63,062 nt of DNA, taken from contig NZ_JAAHGO010000001.1 of assembly GCF_010672455.1 (NCBI RefSeq), forward strand, positions 269,766 to 332,827, given 5' to 3'. The stretch comes from Okeania sp. SIO2C9. Its GTDB lineage: Bacteria; Cyanobacteriota; Cyanobacteriia; Cyanobacteriales; Microcoleaceae. This document shows positions 9,163-18,272 of this stretch, one piece after another. Numbering within the stretch: position 1 is the first letter of the stretch; the number at the start of each line of letters is the position of its first letter. The notes below the pieces were generated by a model. That model saw only the letters and a list, made by a program, of their open reading frames with translations. It searched no databases and was not told where the DNA came from. The position numbers were made by a program, and so were the translations under genes.

Positions 9163-12100
9163 ATGGTATCTAGAAATCAAGATTTATCGATCGAGAATAC
9201 TAGAAAAAATTCCCTGCGCAACGTTTTTATTGTGCCTTTTATTTTACAAATATTAACAACATTTACATTAATTGGTTATCTTTCTTTTAGAAATGGAGAA
9301 AAAGCAGTTAATCGATTAGCAAGTCAATGGGAACATGAAGTTACAAACCGTGTCGAAGACCACCTAAATCATTACCTAGAATACCCTCACATTATTGTTC
9401 AAAGTAATCTAAATGCTATTCAACTCCAACAACTAAATACCACCAATATTGATACCTTAGCCTTTCATTTCATTAAACAAATTCAATTGTATAAATTTGT
9501 TTCTGCTATTTATTTTGCAGGTGACTATAAAAATGGAGAATATGCTCAAGGTAGACGAAATATAGATGGTACTCTAAATATAAAAGTATTTGAAGATTTT
9601 CCCAATCGTGTCGATTATCTCGTAAATAAAGAAGGTCAACGTATTAAAAAGCTGCAAACTAGAGATTTTTATCCCCAAACAAGACCTTGGTATCAAGCTG
9701 CAATAAAAGCACAGAAACCAACCTGGAGTAAAATTTATAACTTTGTTGGCCATGGTGAACTAGGCATTACATTTTCAGCACCTGTGTTAGACAAAACTGG
9801 AGAATTCAGGGGAATAATTGCCGTAGATTTGATTCTGAGTGATATTAGCGATTTTCTTAGACAACTAGAAGTTCCCCCTAGTAGTCAAGTTTTTCTGTTA
9901 GAAACTTCTGGAGATTTGATTGCTAGTTCCACACCGGAAAAGCCCTATTTTTTATCAGAAGAAAGTCAAATGCCACAAAGAATAAAAGCAGTAGCTAGTC
10001 AAAATAAATTAACTCAAGCAGCTGCCAAATATTTGAGCCTAAAAGTAGACAACCTTTCCGAAATTAAAACAACTCAAGAACTGAAATTTAAAGTTAATGG
10101 CCAAGCTCATTTTCTGCATATTGCTCCACTAGAACTTCAGCAAGGTTTAGACTGGATACTTGTAATAACTGTCCCGACTTCTGGTGTGATGGGAGAGATT
10201 CATGCTAATACACGCACCACCATATTACTTTGTATTGGAGCTTTAGCTGTAGCAATTGTAGTAGTAATTATGACAGTACGTTTAGTTACCGCACCTATTC
10301 TCAAACTTAATTCTGCTGCCAAAGAAATTACTGAAGGTAAATGGGAAACTCAACTCCACATTGACCGTAACGATGAAGTGGGAGAACTGACTCACTCTTT
10401 TAATTGTATGGCAAACCAACTCAAAAATTCCTTTAAATCTCTAGAAGCAAACAACCAACAACTCAAGGAACTCGATCGCCTCAAAGACGAATTTTTAGCC
10501 AACACTTCTCACGAACTGCGAACCCCCCTCAATGGTATTATCGGTATCGGTGAATTCCTTCTAGAAAGCAATACAGAAAATTTGAATCAAGTCACCACTG
10601 GCAACTTAACGATGATAGTTTCTAGCGCTCGTCGTCTCTCCAATCTTGTCAACGACATTCTTGACTTTTCTAAAATCAAACACCACACACTAGCATTAGA
10701 CTTTAAACCTGTTGATGTTTATGGAGTGGTAGAAGCAGTAGTCATCTTAAATCTTTTACTTAGCAAAAAGAAAAATCTCAAACTAATAAATGCGACTCCT
10801 AAAGATTTACCCCCCGTCTATGCTGATGAAAACCGTCTACAACAAATCCTATATAACCTAATCGGTAATGCTATTAAATTTACTGAGTCTGGTCAAGTCA
10901 AAGTCTCAGCAGAATTAGTTGACAACAATATGACAAACTCCGCTCGACAACCCTGCACCCAAAACCGAGATATAGATAAATCTAAGCAACTGATAATAGT
11001 CGTCTCCGATACTGGTATCGGTATTCCCACTGATAAACTAGAGCGCATCTTTGAATCCTTTGAGCAAGGAGAAGGTTCCACAGTCAGAAAATATGGAGGT
11101 ACAGGTTTAGGGTTAGCAGTCACGAAACAATTAGTTGAACTCCATAGTGGTCAGATATGGGTTGAATCTGAGGTCGGTGTCGGTTCTCATTTTCGCTTTA
11201 CCCTACCCATTTCTCAAAAACCTGTAACCTATCCCCCATCTCTTCCTACTCATAAAATCAACAGTATTCGTCATCCGGTCGAACAAGTAGAAATACCCGT
11301 AGAAACTGAACCCAACAAATGTTATTTAGCTGATGGTGATTTCCACATTTTAATTGTTGATGATCAACCAATAAACATTCAAGTTCTCAACAATCACTTA
11401 ACAGCAAATAACTACAAAGTTACCCAAGCATTAAACGGAAAAAGTGCTTTAGCTGCTTTAGATAGAGAAGGAAATATAGACTTAATTTTGCTAGATGTAA
11501 TGATGCCTGATATATCTGGTTATGAAGTTTGCGCTAAAATTCGGGAAAAATATCCTGCCCAAAGTTTGCCAATTTTAATGTTAACAGCTAAAAATCAAGT
11601 AGCTGATTTAGTAATGGGTTTTCAATTTGGTGCTAATGATTATTTGACTAAACCTTTTGCCAAAGATGAATTATTAACTAGAGTTAAAACTCATCTTCAA
11701 TTATCAAAAATTACTAATGCTTATGGACGTTTTGTCCCCCACGAATATGTAAAATTACTCTCTAAAGAAAATATTATTGACGTTAATTTAGGCGATCGAG
11801 TTTGTAAGAAAATGGCAATTTTCTTTTCTGATATTCGTTCTTTTACTACTCTATCTGAGAAGATGACAGCTCAAGAAACTTTTGCTTTTGTTAATGGTTA
11901 TTTAGAACAAGTGGCCCCAGAAATTCGCGATCGCCATGGTTTGATTATTAAGTTTATGGGAGATGGCATTATGGCAGTATTTCCTAATGGTGTTGATGAT
12001 GCTATACAGTCATCTATTTCTCAGCTTCATAAATTACATAAATATAATCAAACTCTACAAACTAAAGGTTTATTTCCCATTAAAATTGGCGTAGGAATTC

Positions 12101-12579
12101 ATTGGGGTCACATGATGGTGGGTATAGTGGGAGAGAAAACTCGGATGTCGGGAGATGCAATTTCTGATAATGTTAATTTGACAGCTCGTCTGGAAGGTTT
12201 GACTAAGTATTATGGAGTTTCTTTGTTAATTTCTGAATCAGCTTTTCAGAGTTTAAAAAATCCAGAAAAATATCAAATTAGGTTTTTAGACCGGGCATCT
12301 GTTAAGGGTAGAGATGAACCTATTAATGTTTATGAAGTGATGAATGCTGAAATTGATGAAGTGCGAGAATTAAAGTTAAAAACTCAGGCAGATTTTGAAA
12401 GTGCTACAAAATATTTTTGCTCTGGAGATTTCGTTTCAGCTAAACATTATTTTGACAAAGTATTAGCAGTTAATTCTTCAGACCAAACAGCTAAACTTTA
12501 TTTAGATAGAATTGATAAATTAACATCTACTGGTATTCCAAAAAACTGGAATGGAGTTTGGGCATTTACTCAGAAGTAA
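9163..12579 (+). CDS. Hybrid sensor: dCache-HAMP-histidine kinase-receiver-adenylate cyclase
   Basis: 1138 residues in the inner membrane. Transmembrane helices lie near 21-41 and 352-373, bracketing a periplasmic dCache-type ligand domain (about 60-340, with RPWYQAA and SAPVLD). A HAMP region (373-425) follows, then HisKA with SHELRTPLN (His450), HATPase_c (NLIGNAIKF, DTGIGIP, GGTGLGLAV), a receiver (Asp778 in LLDVMMPD) and a class III cyclase (889-1030). Its metal aspartates are in FFSDIRSFT (Asp890) and FMGDGIMAVF (Asp934); Lys930 and Asp998 fit ATP rather than GTP. The layout resembles cyanobacterial CyaC. It stands alone, with nearest neighbours on the other strand. Likely links an external small molecule to cAMP through phosphotransfer. 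Domain calls sure; ligand unknown. Confidence 0.92.
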   Translation: MVSRNQDLSIENTRKNSLRNVFIVPFILQILTTFTLIGYLSFRNGEKAVNRLASQWEHEVTNRVEDHLNHYLEYPHIIVQSNLNAIQLQQLNTTNIDTLAFHFIKQIQLYKFVSAIYFAGDYKNGEYAQGRRNIDGTLNIKVFEDFPNRVDYLVNKEGQRIKKLQTRDFYPQTRPWYQAAIKAQKPTWSKIYNFVGHGELGITFSAPVLDKTGEFRGIIAVDLILSDISDFLRQLEVPPSSQVFLLETSGDLIASSTPEKPYFLSEESQMPQRIKAVASQNKLTQAAAKYLSLKVDNLSEIKTTQELKFKVNGQAHFLHIAPLELQQGLDWILVITVPTSGVMGEIHANTRTTILLCIGALAVAIVVVIMTVRLVTAPILKLNSAAKEITEGKWETQLHIDRNDEVGELTHSFNCMANQLKNSFKSLEANNQQLKELDRLKDEFLANTSHELRTPLNGIIGIGEFLLESNTENLNQVTTGNLTMIVSSARRLSNLVNDILDFSKIKHHTLALDFKPVDVYGVVEAVVILNLLLSKKKNLKLINATPKDLPPVYADENRLQQILYNLIGNAIKFTESGQVKVSAELVDNNMTNSARQPCTQNRDIDKSKQLIIVVSDTGIGIPTDKLERIFESFEQGEGSTVRKYGGTGLGLAVTKQLVELHSGQIWVESEVGVGSHFRFTLPISQKPVTYPPSLPTHKINSIRHPVEQVEIPVETEPNKCYLADGDFHILIVDDQPINIQVLNNHLTANNYKVTQALNGKSALAALDREGNIDLILLDVMMPDISGYEVCAKIREKYPAQSLPILMLTAKNQVADLVMGFQFGANDYLTKPFAKDELLTRVKTHLQLSKITNAYGRFVPHEYVKLLSKENIIDVNLGDRVCKKMAIFFSDIRSFTTLSEKMTAQETFAFVNGYLEQVAPEIRDRHGLIIKFMGDGIMAVFPNGVDDAIQSSISQLHKLHKYNQTLQTKGLFPIKIGVGIHWGHMMVGIVGEKTRMSGDAISDNVNLTARLEGLTKYYGVSLLISESAFQSLKNPEKYQIRFLDRASVKGRDEPINVYEVMNAEIDEVRELKLKTQADFESATKYFCSGDFVSAKHYFDKVLAVNSSDQTAKLYLDRIDKLTSTGIPKNWNGVWAFTQK

Positions 12580-12581
12580 TG

Positions 12582-12662
12582 AAGAAGGAAGAAGTAAGAA
12601 GTAAGAAGGAAGAAGGAAGAAGGAAGAAGTAAGAGGGAAGAAGGAAGAAGGAAGAAGGAAGA
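12582..12662 (+). repeat. GGAAGAA heptamer array (STRR) directly after a stop codon
   Basis: Repeats of GGAAGAA and the variant GTAAGAA begin three bases after the cyclase stop, purine-rich on the coding strand. The same heptamer follows pstA, pstB and other genes in this window, always in the same sense. The gap then holds a GGGGCGAATGGCATTCGCCC palindrome (12699-12718) and an AGCGCTTTTCA-type dispersed repeat. Confidence 0.8.
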
Positions 12663-12768
12663 GGACTTACGCAAATTAACCTTGAAAACACCATGTGTAG
12701 GGGCGAATGGCATTCGCCCTGCCAGGGTTTTGGTTATAGCGATGTGGTTTATCAATCTGAAAAGCGCT

Positions 12769-12959
12769 TTCAACAATGAATAATGAATAATGAATAATGA
12801 ATAATGAATAATTAATAATGAATAATTAATAATGAATAATTAATAATTAATAATTAATAATGAATAATTACCTCTCCTTGAAAGAAGAGGATTGACTAAT
12901 AATGAAAATTTTTCTTTCTTATCCCCTGAAAAGGGGAGGCTTTAAACCACAATTTTTCG
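12769..12959 (-). mobile_element. TTAC-type short element, subfamily B (B2)
   Basis: Plus strand reads TTCAACAATGAATAATGAAT, heptamers, TTACCTCTCC...AGAGG hairpin, ATCCCCTGAAAAGGGGA hairpin and TTTTTCG next to GTAA. Its heptamer array has drifted from TAATGAA to TAATTAA units. A lone subfamily-A right end (CTGATAACTGAAATGAC, 13020-13042) lies between it and the NACHT gene. Confidence 0.75.
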
Positions 12960-13048
12960 GTAAGCGACAGCACAACCTAACAAAAGTAAAAATCTGACCA
13001 AAAAATATAGAGAGAGGTACTGATAACTGATAACTGAAATGACGTGGA

Positions 13049-16000
13049 CTAATTATCTAGTCGTCGCAATTTCTTTTTTGCCCACTCCCGCAGTTGTTCG
13101 TCTGGGTCATTTTCTACTCTGTCTTGTAATAGTGGGAGGATTTGCGGATGGTCTGGGTAATGTTTGACTATTGCTTCTAGTGCTGTTTGTCGAGGGTTGC
13201 CTTGAAACTCATTTTCACGTTGAAAGGGGTCATTGAGGGTAATGTGATAAAACAATTCTAAAACTCCCGACTCATTTTTCCAACCAGTAGCAATTTGTCG
13301 CACCGCTTCAAGTCGTACATACCAATTCTCATCAGACACTACCCATTGTTTGAGTAATTCTAAAGTTTCCGGTTGATTTTTCCAACCAGTAGCAATTTGT
13401 CGCACCGCTTCAAGTCGTACATACCAATTCTCATCAGACTCTGCCCACTGTTTGAGTAACTCTAAAGTTTCCGGTTGATATTTCCAACCAGTAGCAATTT
13501 GTCGCACCGCTTCACGTCGCACAGTCGAACTATCATCAGACTCTACCCATTGTTTGAGCAATTCTAAAATTCCCGGCTGATTTTTCCAATCAGTAGCTAT
13601 TTGTCGCACTGCTTCTCGTCGCACATCGCAATTCTCATCAGACTCTACCCATTGTTTGAGCAATTCTAAAATTCCCGGCTGATTTTTCCAACCAGTAGCC
13701 ATTTGTAGCACCGCTTCAACTTGTACACTCGAACTATTACCAGACTCTAAACTTTGTTTGAGTAATTCTAAAATTCCCGGTTTATCTTTCCAACCAGTAG
13801 CTATTTGCAGCACCGCTTCAACTCGTACATCCCAATTCTCATTAAACTCTACCCATTGTTTGAGTAATTCTAAAATTCCCGGTTTATTTTTCCAGCCAGT
13901 AGTTAGTTGTCGTATCGCTTCAACTCGCACACTCGAACTATTACCAGACTCTACCCATTGTTTGAGTAAATCTAAAGTTCCCGGTTCATGTTTCCAACGA
14001 GTAGCAATTTGTCGCACTGCCTCCCGTTGCACATCCCAATTCTCATTAGACTCTACCCATTCCTTGAGTAACTCTAAAATTTCTGGTTTGTCTTTGTATA
14101 AAGTAGCAATTTGCCGTACCGCTTCTCGTCGTATATCCCAACTAGAATCAAACACTACCCGTTGCTTGAATAACTCTAAAATTTCTGGTTTGTCTTTGTA
14201 TAAAGTAGCAATTTGTCGTACTGCTTCCCGCCCGGCAACCCAATTATTACAATATACTAGCTGTTGTTTGAGCCAAGTATAGGTTAAAGGGTCATCCCTC
14301 CAGGTTGCAGCCACTACTGCCACAGCTTGAGTACGAATTTTATGAACTAAGGCTGCATTTTTCTGATAAATTTCTTCAGAGCTAATGTTGTAAGATTTGT
14401 AAGAATAACCACGGTCATACTCAGCCAAATCTTTTAACCTATTTAATAACCGAGACACCACATCACCAATACCATGACGACTCCTAACTTCAGACAAACA
14501 CTTGCCAGCCAAAAATAAATTATTAAACTCTTCTGCTTTCCCATCTTGCTCTATCAAATAACTAATAATTTCTCCCACAAACTTCGCATCAATCATCCCC
14601 GCAATTAACCGCAACACCTCATGCCATTTTTCATCCTGCCAATGCTTACCAAAAACATCCTCAATTAATTCATCTTTAGAAATTTTCTGTTCCTTTTCAA
14701 ACTGCAAAACAAAACTCCAAGCACAAAAATATTCCAAAAAAGTTCGATGCACAAAAGCATAATATTCAGCTCCAACAAAACACAAAACAAAATTCCGACT
14801 CCGCAACTGTTCCATCAACGCCCTAGCCACACCTCTAGCATCATTAATATCTACACTTTTTAGATACTCCCAAATAATCCTTTCTAAATCATTTCCTAAA
14901 ATCAAATTACCAGCCAAACCAGCAATATTTCCCTGCATAAAAAAAGCTACTCGACGCAAAATTGCTTGCTTATCTTTATAGTCAATAGTAATCGGGTCAA
15001 TCTTCGCATCAACTAACGCTCTTTCCATATCCCATTGATGTAACAAAACCCGCGAAGCTTGATTATAAAGTTCAGCTCTATCTCTCGGTAATTCTTGATG
15101 ACGATTCAAGATAGCCATCATAGTTAATAACAGAGGATTTCCTGCCAATTCTTTAATAGCTCGAGAATCCTTCATTGCCCGTTTCAACCTTTCCCTTTTC
15201 CTCTCCCTTTCCGCCTCATCTTGATAAGTCAGATTATGCCAACGTTGAATAAAATCCTCAACTTGTTCCTCTTGCAAATCCTGCAACATAAAATGGTAAA
15301 ACTCAGCATCCCGGAGTTTTTGTGGCTTATAACCAATCACCCGCGAAGTAACAATAACCCGCACATTTTTATAGACATTAGTAAACCGATGAATATCAGT
15401 AATTATTTCCTCTCGTTTTGCTGGCTCAAAAACTTCATCCAATCCATCAAACATCACAATAGCATCGCCATTTTGTAATTTTGCATCGAGTTCCTGTTGA
15501 GGTAATTGACAAATTATTCCGCTACCTTTTTCCAGAAAATCCAGAAAATTCTTGCATTTATTAGCATCATAGTTCCGAACATAAGTCCGCAGTTCAATTA
15601 ATATAGGAATTGGCTGTAAATATAAATCTTTCCGAGGTAATTCTGCCCATTGGAGAGCGATATATTGTAATAAAGTAGACTTACCAGAACCGGGGTCGCC
15701 CAGAATCACTAAATATTGATAATTACTATTTTCTATTAACTCTAAAACCGAGCGAGTATGCTGTTCAAAATATCTCCGTCTGAGACCTTCCAATTGTTCT
15801 TGAGAAAAATCTTCTCCAAACTGCCCAGTCTCTTTTAATCGCTGCCGATATTCTTTAGGAATTTCATGTACTTGAGGCAGAAATTCCTGAGATTCCCGGA
15901 CATTTTGAGGAATAAACATTCCCCATAATTTCAATTGATTATAAGCATAACCACTCGTATCTAAACTTTCTAATTTCAGATTTCCATATTGTTCAACAAT

Positions 16001-16564
16001 TCCTTCTCGATATCTTTTGAAGTCAAAATCTGGCTTAATTTCAGTTTGATTTGCCAATTTATCCAGATTTTCTGAATCCAATATTTTCCGTAATTCATCA
16101 GACTCTCGAATAATTTTTTTCACCCTTCTCTGATATTGCTTGGCAACTAATTCCCAGTCAAAATCATCTGGTAAAGGTGGATTAATTTCGTTCCAAGTAA
16201 TAGCTAGTTTATTAGTATCTAAAATTTTTATATCATTATCAAAAGCTTTAATCAAAACTTCTAAAATCAACTGATTTTTAATAAATTGTTTTAAAGGTTG
16301 GTCGTATTGCTTTAATTGACCTTCATTCAATTCAGCATTTTCTAATTCTTGCTTTACCAAATATAAAAAATATTTAATGGCTTGTGCCGTAGCTTTTTGT
16401 AAAATTTTTCCATTTGTTATGCCACCAATAGCATCAGAAATACCTTGTTTAAAAAAATCTTTAACATAGTCTTCAGCAGTACCCTTAGCTAATTCTCCAA
16501 TAACTTCCTGAGCAATAAATTTAACCGCTTCACTACCCCCCCAAGCAATTAACCATTCAATCAT
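13049..16564 (-). CDS. NACHT ATPase with C-terminal HEAT repeats (NLR-like)
   Basis: 1171 residues. An N-terminal helical region (1-270, starting IEWLIAWGGSEAVKF) precedes a NACHT domain: Walker A GDPGSGKST at 289-297, Walker B IVMFDGLDE near 369-377, VIVTSR at 403-408 and GNPLLLTMMA at 475-484. A helical spacer follows, then about ten 34-residue HEAT-like repeats (about 790-1110; consensus EAVRQIATGWKNQPETLELL), closing with a conserved cap (NPRQTALEAI...). Repeats 8 and 9 are almost identical, also at DNA level (102-bp period), implying recent expansion or conversion. Bacterial NACHT proteins of this build include antiphage NLR relatives; STAND switches of other purpose are also common in cyanobacteria. 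No effector domain (nuclease, TIR) is recognisable. A NACHT-less paralogue lies at 30366-33050. Confidence 0.88.
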   Translation of the reverse strand: MIEWLIAWGGSEAVKFIAQEVIGELAKGTAEDYVKDFFKQGISDAIGGITNGKILQKATAQAIKYFLYLVKQELENAELNEGQLKQYDQPLKQFIKNQLILEVLIKAFDNDIKILDTNKLAITWNEINPPLPDDFDWELVAKQYQRRVKKIIRESDELRKILDSENLDKLANQTEIKPDFDFKRYREGIVEQYGNLKLESLDTSGYAYNQLKLWGMFIPQNVRESQEFLPQVHEIPKEYRQRLKETGQFGEDFSQEQLEGLRRRYFEQHTRSVLELIENSNYQYLVILGDPGSGKSTLLQYIALQWAELPRKDLYLQPIPILIELRTYVRNYDANKCKNFLDFLEKGSGIICQLPQQELDAKLQNGDAIVMFDGLDEVFEPAKREEIITDIHRFTNVYKNVRVIVTSRVIGYKPQKLRDAEFYHFMLQDLQEEQVEDFIQRWHNLTYQDEAERERKRERLKRAMKDSRAIKELAGNPLLLTMMAILNRHQELPRDRAELYNQASRVLLHQWDMERALVDAKIDPITIDYKDKQAILRRVAFFMQGNIAGLAGNLILGNDLERIIWEYLKSVDINDARGVARALMEQLRSRNFVLCFVGAEYYAFVHRTFLEYFCAWSFVLQFEKEQKISKDELIEDVFGKHWQDEKWHEVLRLIAGMIDAKFVGEIISYLIEQDGKAEEFNNLFLAGKCLSEVRSRHGIGDVVSRLLNRLKDLAEYDRGYSYKSYNISSEEIYQKNAALVHKIRTQAVAVVAATWRDDPLTYTWLKQQLVYCNNWVAGREAVRQIATLYKDKPEILELFKQRVVFDSSWDIRREAVRQIATLYKDKPEILELLKEWVESNENWDVQREAVRQIATRWKHEPGTLDLLKQWVESGNSSSVRVEAIRQLTTGWKNKPGILELLKQWVEFNENWDVRVEAVLQIATGWKDKPGILELLKQSLESGNSSSVQVEAVLQMATGWKNQPGILELLKQWVESDENCDVRREAVRQIATDWKNQPGILELLKQWVESDDSSTVRREAVRQIATGWKYQPETLELLKQWAESDENWYVRLEAVRQIATGWKNQPETLELLKQWVVSDENWYVRLEAVRQIATGWKNESGVLELFYHITLNDPFQRENEFQGNPRQTALEAIVKHYPDHPQILPLLQDRVENDPDEQLREWAKKKLRRLDN

Positions 16565-16617
16565 AATTATTTCATCTGTTATGTGTTAGTTATTTTTCAT
16601 TATATAGCGCTACGGGA

Positions 16618-16697
16618 ATGGGGAGATGGGGAGATGGGGAGATGGGGAGATGGGGAGGTAGGGAGATGGGGAGATGGGGAGATGGGGAGATGGGGAG
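16618..16697. repeat. ATGGGGAG octamer microsatellite
   Basis: About ten units of ATGGGGAG, one degenerate (GTAGGGAG), upstream of the NACHT gene start (16564). Could alter promoter spacing by slippage. The remaining sequence to 16920 holds no gene. Confidence 0.8.
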
Positions 16698-16920
16698 TGT
16701 GGGAGAAATTAAAAAATATATATCTTCACCATTACCATGTAGGACTACTAATATGTTTATAGCTATAAGTAGGTAGGCGCGAATAAATGTCACTACGTAA
16801 CGAAATGTTTATGTTATTCAAACCCTTGAGATTGCTTCCTTCCACTCCGTTCCAGTCGCAATGACGTGGTTGTAAATTTTCTCACCTACCTACTTACTTC
16901 AATCTCCTCAACTCCCTTAC

Positions 16921-17087
16921 CGAAAAATTGTGGGTATGCGCCTCCCCTTTTAAGGGGATAATAAGCGGTCGAGGGATGGCGAGGTATCCTCGCCATATCC
17001 AATCGACTCCTGTGAAGAAAAATTTTCATCTCTTTGTCAATCCTCTTCTTTTCAAGGAAAGGTAATTATTCATTATTCATTGTTGAA
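16921..17087 (+). mobile_element. TTAC-type short element, subfamily B (B3)
   Basis: Preceded by TTAC (16917-16920); begins CGAAAAATTGTGGGTATGCG, hairpin CCCCTTTTAAGGGG, AAGCGGTCG, GGCGAGG...CCTCGCC hairpin, GGAAAGGTAATT, ATTATTC heptamers, and ends CATTGTTGAA. It lies 125 bp upstream of the racemase and may have replaced part of its promoter region. Confidence 0.75.
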
Positions 17088-17212
17088 CTCCTTACCTGAT
17101 GAAAATCACTCGAATTTCATTTTTAGATCACCACCACCACCAGAAATTAGAAACATGATTAAACTATAGAAGTTAAAAACAAAAATCAAAAAATACGAAA
17201 AACCAAATTATT

Positions 17213-18019
17213 ATGAAACAAGCAATTCGACAACAAGCAATGCCAGGAATTATTGGTGGATTAGGGCCACTAGCACATATTGAATTTGAACGTCGTCTAA
17301 TTGCTTTAAATGCAGAACGAGGTGCAACCTCCGACAGCGATCATCCCATTTCAATTCTAATTAATGCAACTGATATTCCAGACCGTACTCAAAGCTTACT
17401 GGGAAATGCCCCAAGTTGTACTCCTTCGCTGGTTAAATATGGGAAAATACTACAAATGGCAGGAGCAAATTTTTTGGTAATTACCTGTAATACAGCTCAT
17501 GGATTTTATGAAGCTGTACAATCTCAGTTAGATATTCCCTGGATTCATCTGATGAATATCACTGCACAATTTATTCAAAGTCATTATCCTCATAGTCGCC
17601 GAGTAGGCGTCTTATCAACAACAGGAACATTACAAGCTAAACTCTATCATAATAGTTTAAGTGCTTTAGGATTAACTGCGATCGCGCCCCCCTTAAACTC
17701 TCCATTACAAAGAGATCTTATGCATGCAATTTACAATCCTGTTTGGGGAGTTAAAGCTACAGGAGTCGAAATTTTCCCACCTGCAATTTCAATTTTAGAA
17801 AATGCTATAACTTGGTTAAAAGACCAAGGAGCAGAATTAGTCATTGCTGGATGTACTGAAATATCAGTAGTGTTGCCAAAACTCAAACTTCATTCACTGA
17901 TTAATATTGACCCCCTTGATATTCTTGCCAATCTGACTTTAGATTTAGCATTTGGTCATCAAGAAATTCCAATCAATAGACACAACTCATCTACTCAAAA
18001 ATTATACCAATTCACTTAA
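17213..18019 (+). CDS. Aspartate/glutamate racemase family protein
   Basis: 268 residues, cofactor-independent Asp/Glu racemase fold. Both catalytic cysteines are present: Cys92 in VITCNTAH and Cys214 in IAGCTEI, with the usual GIIGGLGPLA N-terminus. Length is slightly above the usual 230-250 because of a short C-terminal tail. It would interconvert L and D aspartate (or glutamate) in the cytosol. It reads away from a dicarboxylate/amino-acid symporter and a periplasmic amino-acid-binding protein, and lies about 4.4 kb before the poly-gamma-glutamate-type genes, which can use D-glutamate. That link is inference; the substrate cannot be fixed from sequence, and murI-type glutamate racemase is the alternative. 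Confidence 0.85.
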   Translation: MKQAIRQQAMPGIIGGLGPLAHIEFERRLIALNAERGATSDSDHPISILINATDIPDRTQSLLGNAPSCTPSLVKYGKILQMAGANFLVITCNTAHGFYEAVQSQLDIPWIHLMNITAQFIQSHYPHSRRVGVLSTTGTLQAKLYHNSLSALGLTAIAPPLNSPLQRDLMHAIYNPVWGVKATGVEIFPPAISILENAITWLKDQGAELVIAGCTEISVVLPKLKLHSLINIDPLDILANLTLDLAFGHQEIPINRHNSSTQKLYQFT

Positions 18020-18175
18020 AAAATGTCACAAATAGTTGGTAATTCATAAAGTCAAAGGTAGTCCTGCATAGATAGTAATGGTAAAAGGATAGTACGGGAG
18101 CAAGATGCTCCCACTACCGTGTCTCATAACAAAAATAATTACAATGCACTACCATTAATAATGCAGCACCACCAA

Positions 18176-18225
18176 GTCATTTCAGTTATCAGTTATCAGT
18201 TATCAGTTATCAGTACCTCTAGTTA
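18176..18225 (-). repeat. Subfamily-A right-end remnant
   Basis: GTCATTTCAG followed by five CAGTTAT-type heptamers and TACCTCT, without the matching left end. It lies between the convergent racemase and symporter genes, together with a short AT-rich stretch. Confidence 0.55.
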
Positions 18226-18272
18226 AAGTCATATGATAAGTATTTAACCGGATTTGATATGACTTTAGTGAA

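Noticed and set aside
12570-12776. Ser/Leu/Phe-rich minus-strand frame after the hybrid cyclase
   Set aside because: Translation of GGAAGAA heptamers on the opposite strand.
13758-14282. 174-residue plus-strand frame opposite the NACHT HEAT repeats
   Set aside because: Shadow of the 102-bp coding repeats on the minus strand; repetitive Ser/Thr/Arg composition mirrors the codons of the real gene.
16590-16793. Pro/Ser/His-rich minus-strand frame
   Set aside because: Translation of the ATGGGGAG microsatellite.
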